Assembly: GCA_937891085.1 (NCBI GenBank)
Contig: CALAEY010000008.1
Coordinates: 1 to 32,903 of the forward strand
DNA length: 32,903 nt
DNA from: an uncultured Prevotellaceae bacterium
Lineage (GTDB): Bacteria; Bacteroidota; Bacteroidia; Bacteroidales; Bacteroidaceae
Reading direction: 5' to 3'
This document shows positions 1 to 6,866 of this stretch, one piece after another; position 1 is the stretch's first letter; each line of letters begins with the position of its first letter. The notes under the pieces were generated by a model. The model was not told the DNA's origin and did not search any database. It saw nothing but the letters and a program-made list of their open reading frames with translations. Made by a program: the position numbers and the translations under genes.

Positions 1-121
1 TTTTGGGCATCGAATCTACAATAGAAACCTATCGGCTGGTTGCGGATAATCATTTAATTTTAAGTATCATGGAAATTATGCGCAAATAGCTGATGCTATA
101 AGAAAAGTCATTCCGGCATGG

Positions 122-565
122 ATGCCCCAGATGGAGCAGTTCTTCAGAATGATAGTGTTCGATTATCTGTTTGGCAATGAAGATGCGCACATGAAGAATT
201 TCTCATTGCTGAATAGGGGAGGTGAGTATTTCTTGGCTCCAGCATACGATCTTATTAATACGTGCATTCATATTCAGAGTGGAAGTGACTTGGGGTTGTC
301 TGATGGCCTTTCACCTGATATAGAGATGAGCGAGGTGTATGATAGGACGGGACATTTCTGTCGAACGGATTTTGTGCGATTTGCAGAGAGGATTGGATTG
401 CCGAGAAAGCGTGCTGATATGGTTCTTGATATGTTCATGGAGATTCCCTTCAACACGTATATGCTCATTGACAATTCTTTTCTGAACGATAAGATGAAGC
501 GGATGTATAAGAGGGTGATAGAGGAAAGAAGAGAGAGATTTGTTAGAAAAACAGATTTGGTTTAG
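122..565 (+). CDS. HipA-like Ser/Thr kinase, C-terminal part (5' end apparently frameshifted)
   Basis: This is the C-terminal kinase lobe of a HipA-family protein, the toxin kinase of HipBA-type toxin-antitoxin systems. Visible motifs are NEDAHMKNFSLL (the catalytic Asp and the Asn of the HipA loop) and LAPAYDLINT (the metal-binding Asp). Only 147 residues follow the first in-frame ATG, far short of a full HipA domain. HipA-like sequence continues upstream without a start: from about position 50 this frame reads FKYHGNYAQIADAIRK, with a stop at 47-49. The adjoining frame (3-53) reads LGIESTIETYRLVADNH, which would join it after a single lost base near 51-56. The gene is therefore probably a frameshifted pseudogene, or the window edge hides a programmed or sequencing frameshift. 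Its stop codon lies inside a heptamer repeat. Family assignment is firm; intactness is doubtful. Confidence 0.72.
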   Translation: MPQMEQFFRMIVFDYLFGNEDAHMKNFSLLNRGGEYFLAPAYDLINTCIHIQSGSDLGLSDGLSPDIEMSEVYDRTGHFCRTDFVRFAERIGLPRKRADMVLDMFMEIPFNTYMLIDNSFLNDKMKRMYKRVIEERRERFVRKTDLV

Positions 566-622
566 AACTTAGGGCTTAGAGTTTAGGGCTTAGAGCTTAG
601 AACTTAGAACATAGAGCTTAGG
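560..622 (+). repeat. Heptamer tandem repeat, 9 units, overlapping the hipA stop
   Basis: Nine consecutive 7-bp units of consensus RYTTAGR (for example gcttaga, acttagg) run without a gap. The first unit supplies the TAG stop of the HipA-like gene (563-565). Units vary at one to three positions, so this is an old or diverging array. Confidence 0.85.
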
Positions 623-714
623 GAGTTTTTTGTATTAAAAGGAGCAAAAATGGGGTTGCTGGGGGGGATTTTAAGAAAAAATGAGGTTTTTTTGAAAATA
701 AATCAATAAAATAG

Positions 715-744
715 TTTGCAGGTTAAATATTTGGTGTATCTTTG
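715..744 (+). promoter_or_regulatory. Bacteroidota-type promoter for an unannotated transcript
   Basis: TTTG at 715-718 is followed after 18 nt by TATCTTTG at 737-744, matching the -33/-7 consensus of the main Bacteroidota sigma factor. No open reading frame of note lies between it and the terminator at 911-940, so it probably drives a non-coding RNA or a long leader. Confidence 0.55.
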
Positions 745-750
745 CATAGT

Positions 751-940
751 TTTTAAAATAAAAAACGACAAAACGTTTTTTTATTGAAATAAAACACGAC
801 GTTATTCGTTGCAAATGCAAGGTTTAACACGACGCAAGTAGGATGTATTAAAGCGTTCTACTTGCAATTCGTCGCTATAATCAGAGACTTTATTTTTACT
901 TCATAAATTGAAGCGTACGAATTTGGTTCGTACGCTTTTT
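751..940 (+). ncRNA. Candidate structured non-coding RNA (about 190 nt)
   Basis: The stretch sits between a good promoter (715-744) and a strong intrinsic terminator (911-940) and has no plausible ORF. Several helices can be drawn by eye. There is an A/U-rich 5' hairpin around 757-787. An 8-bp helix pairs GCAAGTAG with CTACTTGC near 835-869. A helix pairs CGACG with CGTCG, with AAATAAA/TTTATTT further out, enclosing the first. A long imperfect duplex with a central bulge of about 190 nt resembles 6S RNA in general design, but I cannot show the specific conserved bases. It could instead be a leader or attenuator for rfbC. Identity is unproven. Confidence 0.4.
911..940 (+). terminator. Strong intrinsic terminator upstream of rfbC
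   Basis: A perfect 11-bp stem, AAGCGTACGAA (911-921) with TTCGTACGCTT (927-937), encloses loop TTTGG and is followed by a T-rich tail. The loop TTTG (922-925) also sits where the -33 box of the rfbC promoter is expected. Confidence 0.85.
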
Positions 941-953
941 GTTTTTATCTTTG
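922..953 (+). promoter_or_regulatory. Promoter of rfbC, overlapping the upstream terminator
   Basis: TTTG at 922-925, a 20-nt spacer and TATCTTTG at 946-953 fit the Bacteroidota consensus. Transcription would start near 960, about 20 nt ahead of the rfbC ATG at 980. Confidence 0.6.
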
Positions 954-979
954 TATCATATTTTTAAACGATAACGGTG

Positions 980-1519
980 ATGAATATAATAGAAACAAAG
1001 ATTCCGGGGGTGGTGATTATTGAGCCTCGGATATTTGAGGATGCTCGTGGGTATTTCTTCGAGTCTTTTAATCAACGAGAGTTTGAGGAGAAGGTGGGGC
1101 CTGTCTGCTTTGTCCAGGACAATGAGTCGAAGTCGAGTTATGGTGTGGTGCGCGGCTTGCATTTCCAGAAAGGGGAGCATGCCCAGAGCAAGTTGGTGCG
1201 TGTGGTGAAAGGTGCTGTGCTGGATGTGGCTGTGGATATCCGTAAGGGTTTACCGACGTTCGGGCAATGGGTGAGCGTAGAATTGACAGAGGAGAATCAT
1301 CGGCAGTTCTTTATTCCTCGTGGCTTTGCGCATGGTTTTAGTGTGCTGAGTGAAACAGCAGTGTTCCAGTATAAGTGCGATAATTTCTATGCGCCACAAA
1401 GTGAGGGAGCCATAGCTTGGGATGATCCGGATTTGAATATCGACTGGCGCATTCCTGCTGATAAGATTATTCTTTCGGCGAAGGACGCCAAACATCCGTT
1501 GCTTCGCAATTTAGTTTAG
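980..1519 (+). CDS. rfbC: dTDP-4-dehydrorhamnose 3,5-epimerase
   Basis: RfbC/RmlC epimerises C3 and C5 of dTDP-4-keto-6-deoxyglucose on the way to dTDP-L-rhamnose for cell-surface polysaccharide. The protein is 179 residues, normal for this cupin family. It shows RGLHFQ with the catalytic His, the strand DVAVDIRKG, FIPRGFAHGF, and YKCDNFYAPQSEGAIAWDDP carrying the family's Tyr and Asp. I start at ATG 980; a GTG directly before it (977) is the alternative. The gene stands alone: rfbA, rfbB and rfbD are not in the window, so the rest of the pathway must be elsewhere. It has its own promoter (922-953) and a terminator at 1576-1605. Its stop codon falls in the first unit of a heptamer repeat. Confidence 0.95.
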   Translation: MNIIETKIPGVVIIEPRIFEDARGYFFESFNQREFEEKVGPVCFVQDNESKSSYGVVRGLHFQKGEHAQSKLVRVVKGAVLDVAVDIRKGLPTFGQWVSVELTEENHRQFFIPRGFAHGFSVLSETAVFQYKCDNFYAPQSEGAIAWDDPDLNIDWRIPADKIILSAKDAKHPLLRNLV

Positions 1520-1548
1520 GGTTAAGGGTTTGGAGTTTAGAGCTTACG
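1514..1548 (+). repeat. Heptamer tandem repeat, about 5 units, overlapping the rfbC stop
   Basis: Five degenerate 7-bp units (gtttagg, gttaagg, gtttaga and variants) start inside the last codons of rfbC; the first unit contains its TAG stop (1517-1519). The unit resembles the 560-622 array but is more diverged. Confidence 0.7.
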
Positions 1549-1575
1549 ACAATGATATGATATTATTAAAGAAAC

Positions 1576-1605
1576 GGCTGGGATTTGGTATTCCCAGCCT
1601 TTTTC
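1576..1605. terminator. Terminator between convergent rfbC and S41 protease gene
   Basis: GGCTGGGA (1576-1583) pairs with TCCCAGCC (1592-1599) and a run of T follows to 1605. It sits between convergent genes (rfbC stop 1519, protease stop 1611), and an A-rich left flank means it may also act on the leftward transcript. Confidence 0.82.
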
Positions 1606-1610
1606 TGTTT

Positions 1611-3146
1611 TTATTCTACTGATGATTCTAATAATTGATGCCTGATCGGACGGTTGTCGATGCGGAGGCCGAAGTTTTTTGGATGGATCTGATGGCGCGA
1701 CTTCTCACCATATTCAGGAGCACTTTCCAGACTCAGCGCACGAGTGCCGGTCTTACCTGCTGCTTGCAGGGCTGCTGCCAACATGGTCTCGTTCTCATCA
1801 CCGAGTTGATAGCCATCACCAGGCTTGTCTTCTGCGTGGATGGTTGGGGTAAATCCGTTTGGCATGATAGGGCAGTTGCCATCCTTATCGGCGTAGCGGC
1901 TGATCATGACATAGAATCCCCAGTTGCTGATTCCATCTGGAGTCTTGCCTTGGTTTGTCATTTCTGTATACCAGAGTGGGGCACTGAGCACCCATCCTGT
2001 GCAATACTTGCCATGTGTGTTCTCACTACCGATGATCTCAATAGGCATGTAAGGCATCAAGCCAACTAAGATACTCTCTGAAGCAGAAGCTGTATTTCCA
2101 CTCACGATGGCATAGATCTTCTGCAAACCAATGTTGTAAGACTGGTCGATGTAAGTGCTCCTGTTGCCATTAGAGTCTTCTTTGACATTCAGATAGTGGA
2201 AACGGTCATCGGCCCATACTTGATTGTAGCGGGCGTTATATACATCCTGCTGATAGAGGGTCATCGTGTTAGTATCTGCCCAAGGCCCATACATAGCAGC
2301 CATCGTTTCCTCTGTCTTGACCAAGCCACCACCGTTGTAGCGAAGATCCAAAATCAGCTCAGTGACACCTGCCATCTTGAGCTCACTGCTGATGGCTTTC
2401 AGAGGCTCGATAGATGTCTCGTCAAAGCCTGTGTAGTGGATGTAGCCCACCTTCTTACCGTTCACATCGAAAATCTTATGAGCGATGATAGGGTTCTCAT
2501 ACATCTCGATAGCGGTCAGATCAGCGCTCTCTGTTGGCTCTACGGTGCCATGTGAGTAACCAAATGTACCACTGGCACTATAGTAAACACTCTGGAAATT
2601 GGCGGGAGTGATATTCTTGCCATTGTAGGTCAGGATAACGTCGCCACGCTTGATGCCAGCATTGGCAGCAGGACTATTTTCATAGACCAGATTTACCACG
2701 AAGCAGACGGTCTCATGACTGGAGTCAACATAATAGATATTGACATCCCAACCATAAGTTACCTCAATGTTCTGGGTACTGTTGTAGAATGATGCGTAGT
2801 CGTCTGTCACCATACTCCACTTATCCTTTATATCGCCGTTGGAATATCTGATGTTATCCCATGCGGTGATAGGGTCAGTGCAAGTCTCAGGATTCAGCTC
2901 ACTCGTTATCTTGCTGGCTATCTCATCACTCCAGAGATACACTTCACCTGCCACTTGATTGACAAAACCAGTGGCATTCTTTATCTCTGTGCTGATGGTA
3001 GGCGTTGTTGGATCTGTCTTCCCTGATGGATCGGTTGGCGTAGGGGTTGGGTCGGTCCTCTTATAGCTTGGCTCATCGTCACTACAACCAGTAAATGCCA
3101 ATCCACAGCAAAGAACTGACATCAGAAAATAAAGCTTTGTGTTCAT
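1611..3146 (-). CDS. S41-family (C-terminal processing type) peptidase lipoprotein with PDZ domain
   Basis: This is a secreted serine protease of the tail-specific/CtpA class, probably anchored to the outer membrane. The N-terminus is a lipoprotein signal with lipobox FTGC and a Pro/Thr-rich linker. A PDZ segment follows (NAGIKRGDVILTYNGKNI, about residues 170-200), then the S41 fold: LDLRYNGGG, the catalytic Ser in TASASE (residues 354-356) and the Lys in GKYCTG near residue 380, the expected Ser-Lys spacing of about 25. Product 511 residues from ATG 3146; ATG 3152 is equally possible. Longer starts would run through the promoter TATCTTTG on this strand (3181-3188), so I reject them. It lies 52 bases after the EEP gene but has its own promoter. 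Confidence 0.9.
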   Translation of the reverse strand: MNTKLYFLMSVLCCGLAFTGCSDDEPSYKRTDPTPTPTDPSGKTDPTTPTISTEIKNATGFVNQVAGEVYLWSDEIASKITSELNPETCTDPITAWDNIRYSNGDIKDKWSMVTDDYASFYNSTQNIEVTYGWDVNIYYVDSSHETVCFVVNLVYENSPAANAGIKRGDVILTYNGKNITPANFQSVYYSASGTFGYSHGTVEPTESADLTAIEMYENPIIAHKIFDVNGKKVGYIHYTGFDETSIEPLKAISSELKMAGVTELILDLRYNGGGLVKTEETMAAMYGPWADTNTMTLYQQDVYNARYNQVWADDRFHYLNVKEDSNGNRSTYIDQSYNIGLQKIYAIVSGNTASASESILVGLMPYMPIEIIGSENTHGKYCTGWVLSAPLWYTEMTNQGKTPDGISNWGFYVMISRYADKDGNCPIMPNGFTPTIHAEDKPGDGYQLGDENETMLAAALQAAGKTGTRALSLESAPEYGEKSRHQIHPKNFGLRIDNRPIRHQLLESSVE

Positions 3147-3180
3147 TCGCATAATCTGTAAGTTTTTGTTATTTTGACTG

Positions 3181-3210
3181 CAAAGATATACATAATTCTT
3201 AGTAAAGCAA
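3181..3210 (-). promoter_or_regulatory. Promoter of the S41 peptidase gene
   Basis: Read on the minus strand, TTG (3208-3210) and TATCTTTG (3181-3188) are about 19 nt apart. The -33 part lies inside the 3' end of the upstream EEP gene. The predicted start near 3175 supports the short protease start at 3146/3152. Confidence 0.55.
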
Positions 3211-4248
3211 CCTAAAATCGGCAAAAATGGGCAGATGGTCGCTGTATCCCTTCTTGGAATACTTCACTCCGCTATAGTTTCGATGGGGGTAGTCTCCGCC
3301 ATAGCGTGTGTCTGGTTCCAAGAGGAACTTGGCGCGATAGACATCGGCTTGCCCTGGCACCGTATAGAGGCTCGATGAGGCTTGGAGCAGATTGCCTGTG
3401 ACAATCATGTGATCCAGGAATCCCCATTCTCCCCGATAGCGATAGCTGCCATAGTCTTGACGGCCACGGGCATTGCCAGCCAGCAGGTGATAGAGCTTGT
3501 CGGCCCTATAGGTGGGCTGAGTAGGGTAGGCATCTTCTGCAGCCAAAGCCTCACGGATGGAGCGATTCTCTGGATAGTCGTTGAAGTCGCCCATCATGAT
3601 GATCTTAGCCTCTCGACGCAATGCCACCAGACTGTCCACTGCATGCTTCAGGATAGAGGCAGCTGCCAGACGCTTGGGTTCACTCTCCTTCTCACCGCCA
3701 GAGCGGGAAGGGAAGTGGCAGACGAAGACATCGAGGGTGTCTAAGTTCTGCAACTGACCCACTACATGCAGGATGTCACGCGTAGGGCGGTCGTCCTTCG
3801 ATGGCAGAATCACTGGGATGTACTGGGTTTCCAGCAAGCGGAACGATCCTGGCTGATAGAGCAATGCTACGTCAATACCACGCTCATCAGGCGAGTTGGT
3901 CATCACATAGCGATACCCTTGACGGCGCAGCTTGCTATATCTGGTAAGATCAGTCAGCGTGCGTTCGTTCTCCACCTCGCAGAGTCCTACCAAGGCTGGT
4001 GCCTCCCAGCCGCCCACGGCTGTGATGACGCTGGCGATGGCATTCAGCTTGCGTTTGTACTTCTTGCGGTTCCACTTGCGCACGGCATTGGGCAAGAACT
4101 CTTGGTCGTTCTTCAGGCTGTCATGCTCATAGTCGAACAGATTCTCCACATTGTAGCTCATCACACGGAGCGTCAGCGAATCTTTCTGCTGGGCAAAAGC
4201 GAAGTACGTGCAGCACAAAAACACCGAAAGTATGATAAATCGTTTCAT
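3199..4248 (-). CDS. Secreted endonuclease/exonuclease/phosphatase-family protein
   Basis: This is a metal-dependent phosphodiesterase-fold hydrolase (EEP superfamily) exported by a cleavable signal peptide (hydrophobic to about residue 19, AFA before QQ). All the core motifs are visible: SYNVENLFD (metal-side Asn), GLCEVEN (metal-binding Glu), DERGIDVALLY, VCHFPSR (catalytic-side His), MGDFNDYPENRS (Asp and Asn) and SDHLPIFADF (terminal Asp-His pair). Length 349 residues fits the stand-alone bacterial form. The substrate (nucleic acid, nucleotide or phospholipid) cannot be told from sequence. It lies downstream of pepD on the same strand, separated by 93 bases that hold an inverted repeat (4262-4335). 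Confidence 0.88.
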   Translation of the reverse strand: MKRFIILSVFLCCTYFAFAQQKDSLTLRVMSYNVENLFDYEHDSLKNDQEFLPNAVRKWNRKKYKRKLNAIASVITAVGGWEAPALVGLCEVENERTLTDLTRYSKLRRQGYRYVMTNSPDERGIDVALLYQPGSFRLLETQYIPVILPSKDDRPTRDILHVVGQLQNLDTLDVFVCHFPSRSGGEKESEPKRLAAASILKHAVDSLVALRREAKIIMMGDFNDYPENRSIREALAAEDAYPTQPTYRADKLYHLLAGNARGRQDYGSYRYRGEWGFLDHMIVTGNLLQASSSLYTVPGQADVYRAKFLLEPDTRYGGDYPHRNYSGVKYSKKGYSDHLPIFADFRLLY

Positions 4249-4261
4249 AATGATTGCTTTT

Positions 4262-4335
4262 AACCACGGATTATACGGATTTCGCAGATTATATCCATGC
4301 GGAGTCTATTCGTTTAATCCGTTTAATCCGTGGTT
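4262..4335. repeat. Inverted repeat with 20-bp arms between pepD and the EEP gene
   Basis: Arms 4262-4281 and 4316-4335 are reverse complements at 19 of 20 positions (AACCACGGATTA then T or A, then ACGGATT), with a 34-nt loop. The right arm contains two direct copies of the 9-mer TTTAATCCG. A solo half copy (TAATCCGTGGT) overlaps the stop codon of the OmpH-like gene at 6768-6778. It may form an mRNA hairpin between the two leftward genes. Confidence 0.8.
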
Positions 4336-4341
4336 TCTGAT

Positions 4342-5802
4342 TTATTTCTTCTCTGGAACATTCACCAGAATATCCAGCAAGTGCTTCCAGAACAGTTCCA
4401 CCGTAGGAATCTCCATGCGCTCATTTGGCGTATGCACATCACGCAGGGTAGGACCGAAGGAAATCATGTCGAGACCAGGGTACTTGTCTGAGAACAAGCC
4501 GCACTCCAGACCTGCATGGATAGCCAGTACCAGAGGCTCCTTGCCGAAGAGGCGTACGTAAGACTCACGGGCCGTCTTCAGAATCGCAGAATTTGGATTT
4601 GGCTTCCAACCCGGATAGCCGTCGGAGTGAGCCACCTTAGCACCACCCATCAGCATCACCGTCTCTACCATCGTGGCAATGTCTTCCTTGCATGAGTTGG
4701 TAGAGCTGCGTTGGCTAGTGCAGATCACTAACTTATGGTCTGGCTGCATCTTCACCGAGGCTAAGTTGGTAGAAGTCTCCACCAGTCCTTCTACATCTTG
4801 GCTCATCGCCATCACCCCATGAGGCAGGGCATAGATGGTCTGAAGCAGACGGGTGGTAGTCTCACGATCGATAGCTGTGGTGCGAGGCTCCTCAGTGTGC
4901 AGCAGCATCTCTAAGCCAGGATCAGAAACAGCATACTCTGCCTTCACCTCTGCTGCGAAGATGTTGAGTGTAGTGCTCAGTAAGTGCTTATCGGCAGCAG
5001 GAACGGCGATCACGGCATGAGCCGTAGCAGCAATGGCGTTGCGCAGGTTGCCTCCGTCTATCTCACAGAGCAACAAGTCTGTCTGCTTCGCTATCTTGGT
5101 CAGATAACGACAGAGAATCTTGTTGGCACAAGCACGCTGCAGATGGATGTCACCACCAGAATGTCCACCCAGCAGCCCCTTCACTTCTACACGAGCCGTA
5201 TAGTAATCGGCAGGCACAGGGATCTCTGTGTAAGTCCATTCGCCCACGGTATCTACACCACCGGCACAGCCAATGAAGATCTGGCCTTCATCCTCAGAGT
5301 CGAGGTTCAACAGGATGTCGGCATTCAGGAAACCAGGCTGGAGGGCAAACGCACCAGTCAGACCTGTTTCCTCATCACGGGTGAAAAGGCACTCCAGCGG
5401 GCCGTGCTGTATGGTGTCGTCTGTCAGGATGGCCAGCTCCGTAGCTACGCCGATGCCGTTGTCTGCACCGAGGGTAGTGCCCTTAGCCCAAAGCCAGTCG
5501 CCCTTTATCTCCGTCTCGATAGGGTCTTTCATGAAGTCGTGCTCCACCTCCTTACGCTTATCGCACACCATATCCATGTGACTTTGCAGTGCTACGGTCA
5601 TCTTGTTCTCCATGCCAGGGGTGGCAGGCTTACGCATCAGCACATTTCCGCACTCGTCGGTATGGGTCTCAAGGCCATGCTTCTTTCCGAACTCTTGTAA
5701 ATAAGCAATTATCTGTTCTTCGTGCTTAGAAGGGCGAGGAACTTGGCAGATTTCGTCAAAATATCTGAAAACGCCAGCAGGTTTTAAATCTTTCTTTTCC
5801 AT
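4342..5802 (-). CDS. pepD: M20-family aminoacyl-histidine dipeptidase (PepD type)
   Basis: This is a cytoplasmic dinuclear-zinc dipeptidase with broad specificity for Xaa-His and other dipeptides. At 486 residues it matches PepD. Metal ligands and catalytic residues are in place: H75 in SHMDMVC, D114 in LGADNGIG, E144/E145 in TRDEETGLTG, D168 in LNLDSEDEGQ, and a C-terminal His in DVHTPNERM. The inserted lid domain begins around GLLGGHSGGDIH. No signal peptide is present. The start at 5802 is the only early ATG. The intergenic region toward the divergent small gene (5803-5887) has a minus-strand TAAATTTG (5873-5880) that could be its -7 box, though I see no good -33 partner. Confidence 0.93.
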   Translation of the reverse strand: MEKKDLKPAGVFRYFDEICQVPRPSKHEEQIIAYLQEFGKKHGLETHTDECGNVLMRKPATPGMENKMTVALQSHMDMVCDKRKEVEHDFMKDPIETEIKGDWLWAKGTTLGADNGIGVATELAILTDDTIQHGPLECLFTRDEETGLTGAFALQPGFLNADILLNLDSEDEGQIFIGCAGGVDTVGEWTYTEIPVPADYYTARVEVKGLLGGHSGGDIHLQRACANKILCRYLTKIAKQTDLLLCEIDGGNLRNAIAATAHAVIAVPAADKHLLSTTLNIFAAEVKAEYAVSDPGLEMLLHTEEPRTTAIDRETTTRLLQTIYALPHGVMAMSQDVEGLVETSTNLASVKMQPDHKLVICTSQRSSTNSCKEDIATMVETVMLMGGAKVAHSDGYPGWKPNPNSAILKTARESYVRLFGKEPLVLAIHAGLECGLFSDKYPGLDMISFGPTLRDVHTPNERMEIPTVELFWKHLLDILVNVPEKK

Positions 5803-5818
5803 ATTAAAAAATATTATC

Positions 5819-5880
5819 TATATTTGCACCGAATTTTGGTGAAGGCAGGTGTTAGCATCGCCTTCTTGACTGCAAATTTA
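5819..5880. promoter_or_regulatory. Divergent promoter region with a hairpin
   Basis: The gap between pepD (leftward) and the 73-residue gene (rightward) carries TATATTTG on the plus strand (5819-5826) and TAAATTTG on the minus strand (5873-5880), both -7-like. Between them is a stem GAAGGC/GCCTTC (5841-5865) that may be an operator or attenuator. The -33 boxes are poor. Confidence 0.4.
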
Positions 5881-5887
5881 AAAGAAA

Positions 5888-6109
5888 ATGCTGAAATTAC
5901 TCTTTATAACACTGTTAATTGTTGCTATAAGTGTAGCACTTTTAGGCGTAAGGATCTTTTTTTTCAAGAATAAGACCTTCCCACACATCCATGTCAGTGG
6001 AAATAAGGAGATGTATAAGCGAGGCATTGGCTGTGTAGAGAGCCAGGACAAAGCAGCGCAGCGCAAGTCGCCCTTGGCGGTGGATGAGGTGCTGAAGGCT
6101 GTAGAGTGA
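5888..6109 (+). CDS. Small single-pass membrane protein, function unknown
   Basis: The protein has 73 residues. The N-terminal 26 are strongly hydrophobic (LLFITLLIVAISVALLGVRI), followed by a basic junction and a soluble tail with HIHVSGNKEMYKRGIGCVESQ and a Lys/Arg-rich segment. The topology suggests an N-terminal anchor with the tail in the cytoplasm. I believe similar small proteins occur widely in Bacteroidales, but I know no function. It is 55 bases upstream of the OmpH/Skp-like gene and could be co-transcribed with it. Confidence 0.75.
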   Translation: MLKLLFITLLIVAISVALLGVRIFFFKNKTFPHIHVSGNKEMYKRGIGCVESQDKAAQRKSPLAVDEVLKAVE

Positions 6110-6164
6110 GCATAAGGTTACGTGATGAATAAAATAAATTAAAAGTAAAACTATAAAACAAAAA

Positions 6165-6770
6165 ATGATGAAGAGTTTAAACAAACTATTTATGAGTTTG
6201 GCTGCTGTGGCAGTGATCATGTGTTTCGCACAGTGCGCAGGCAATGCTCCTGCCCCTGCTGCAAGTGATGCAGCCGCAGAAGCTGGTACTATCAGTGGCA
6301 TGAAGGTGGCATACGTAGATGTAGATACCTTGCTGGCAAAGTATAATTTCTGCGTAGACCTGAATGAGGCTATGATAAAGAAGAGTGAGAACGTCAGAGC
6401 TACGCTGAACCAGAAGTCGCGTGAGCTGGAGAACCAACAGAATGAGTTCCAAAACAAGTATCAGAACAATGCTTTCGCCTCACAGGAGCGTGCACAGCAA
6501 GAGTATAACCGCATCGTGAAGTTGCAGCAGGACTTACAGGATCTGAGCGATAAGCTTCAGACAGAGCTTGCTACAGAGCAGGAGCAGAACAGCATCCAGC
6601 TGAACGATTCTATCAAGTCGTTCATGAAGGATTATATCCAGGCTCATGGCTACAACTTCGTGTTCACCAACACGGGTCTTGACAACCTGCTGTATGCAGA
6701 CAAGGCATACGATATCACCATGGAGGTTGTAGAGGGGCTTAACGCTCGCTACTCAGCACCAGCGAAGTAA
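6165..6770 (+). CDS. OmpH/Skp-family periplasmic chaperone-like protein
   Basis: Skp/OmpH proteins hold unfolded outer-membrane proteins in the periplasm. This 201-residue protein has a signal sequence ending near CFAQCAG. The Cys could be lipidated, but Gln at -1 is not a standard lipobox, so signal peptidase I cleavage remains possible. A low-complexity Ala/Pro linker leads to the family start MKVAYVDVDTLLAKYNF. A long coiled coil follows (about residues 70-145, rich in Gln and Glu), then a C-terminal segment (YNFVFTNTGLDNLLYADKAYDIT) that closes the body of the Skp fold. ATG 6165 and ATG 6168 are adjacent and both usable. A terminator follows at 6792-6830. Confidence 0.85.
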   Translation: MMKSLNKLFMSLAAVAVIMCFAQCAGNAPAPAASDAAAEAGTISGMKVAYVDVDTLLAKYNFCVDLNEAMIKKSENVRATLNQKSRELENQQNEFQNKYQNNAFASQERAQQEYNRIVKLQQDLQDLSDKLQTELATEQEQNSIQLNDSIKSFMKDYIQAHGYNFVFTNTGLDNLLYADKAYDITMEVVEGLNARYSAPAK

Positions 6771-6791
6771 TCCGTGGTCTGTTAATAATAT

Positions 6792-6830
6792 ATAAGGTGT
6801 GGGCGGCTGTTCACACCTTATTTATTTTTT
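6792..6830 (+). terminator. Terminator of the OmpH/Skp-like gene
   Basis: A perfect 10-bp stem, ATAAGGTGTG (6792-6801) with CACACCTTAT (6812-6821), has loop GGCGGCTGTT and is followed by a T-rich tail to about 6830. The -7 box of the next gene (TATTTTTG, 6834-6841) starts right after it. Confidence 0.88.
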
Positions 6831-6866
6831 TGCTATTTTTGTACGCATTTAAAACAGAATGAGGTT

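Noticed and set aside
751..940. Firm assignment of the structured RNA as 6S, SRP RNA or tmRNA
   Set aside because: No SRP tetraloop motif, no tmRNA tag or tRNA-like end, and the 6S-specific bases cannot be verified without a covariance model.
1635..2555. Plus-strand reading frames opposite the S41 protease
   Set aside because: They are complements of conserved protease codons; the same holds for frames opposite the M49, groEL and serC genes.
3147..3224. Longer N-terminus of the S41 protease
   Set aside because: It would run through the promoter and place a poor leader ahead of a clear lipoprotein signal starting at 3146/3152.
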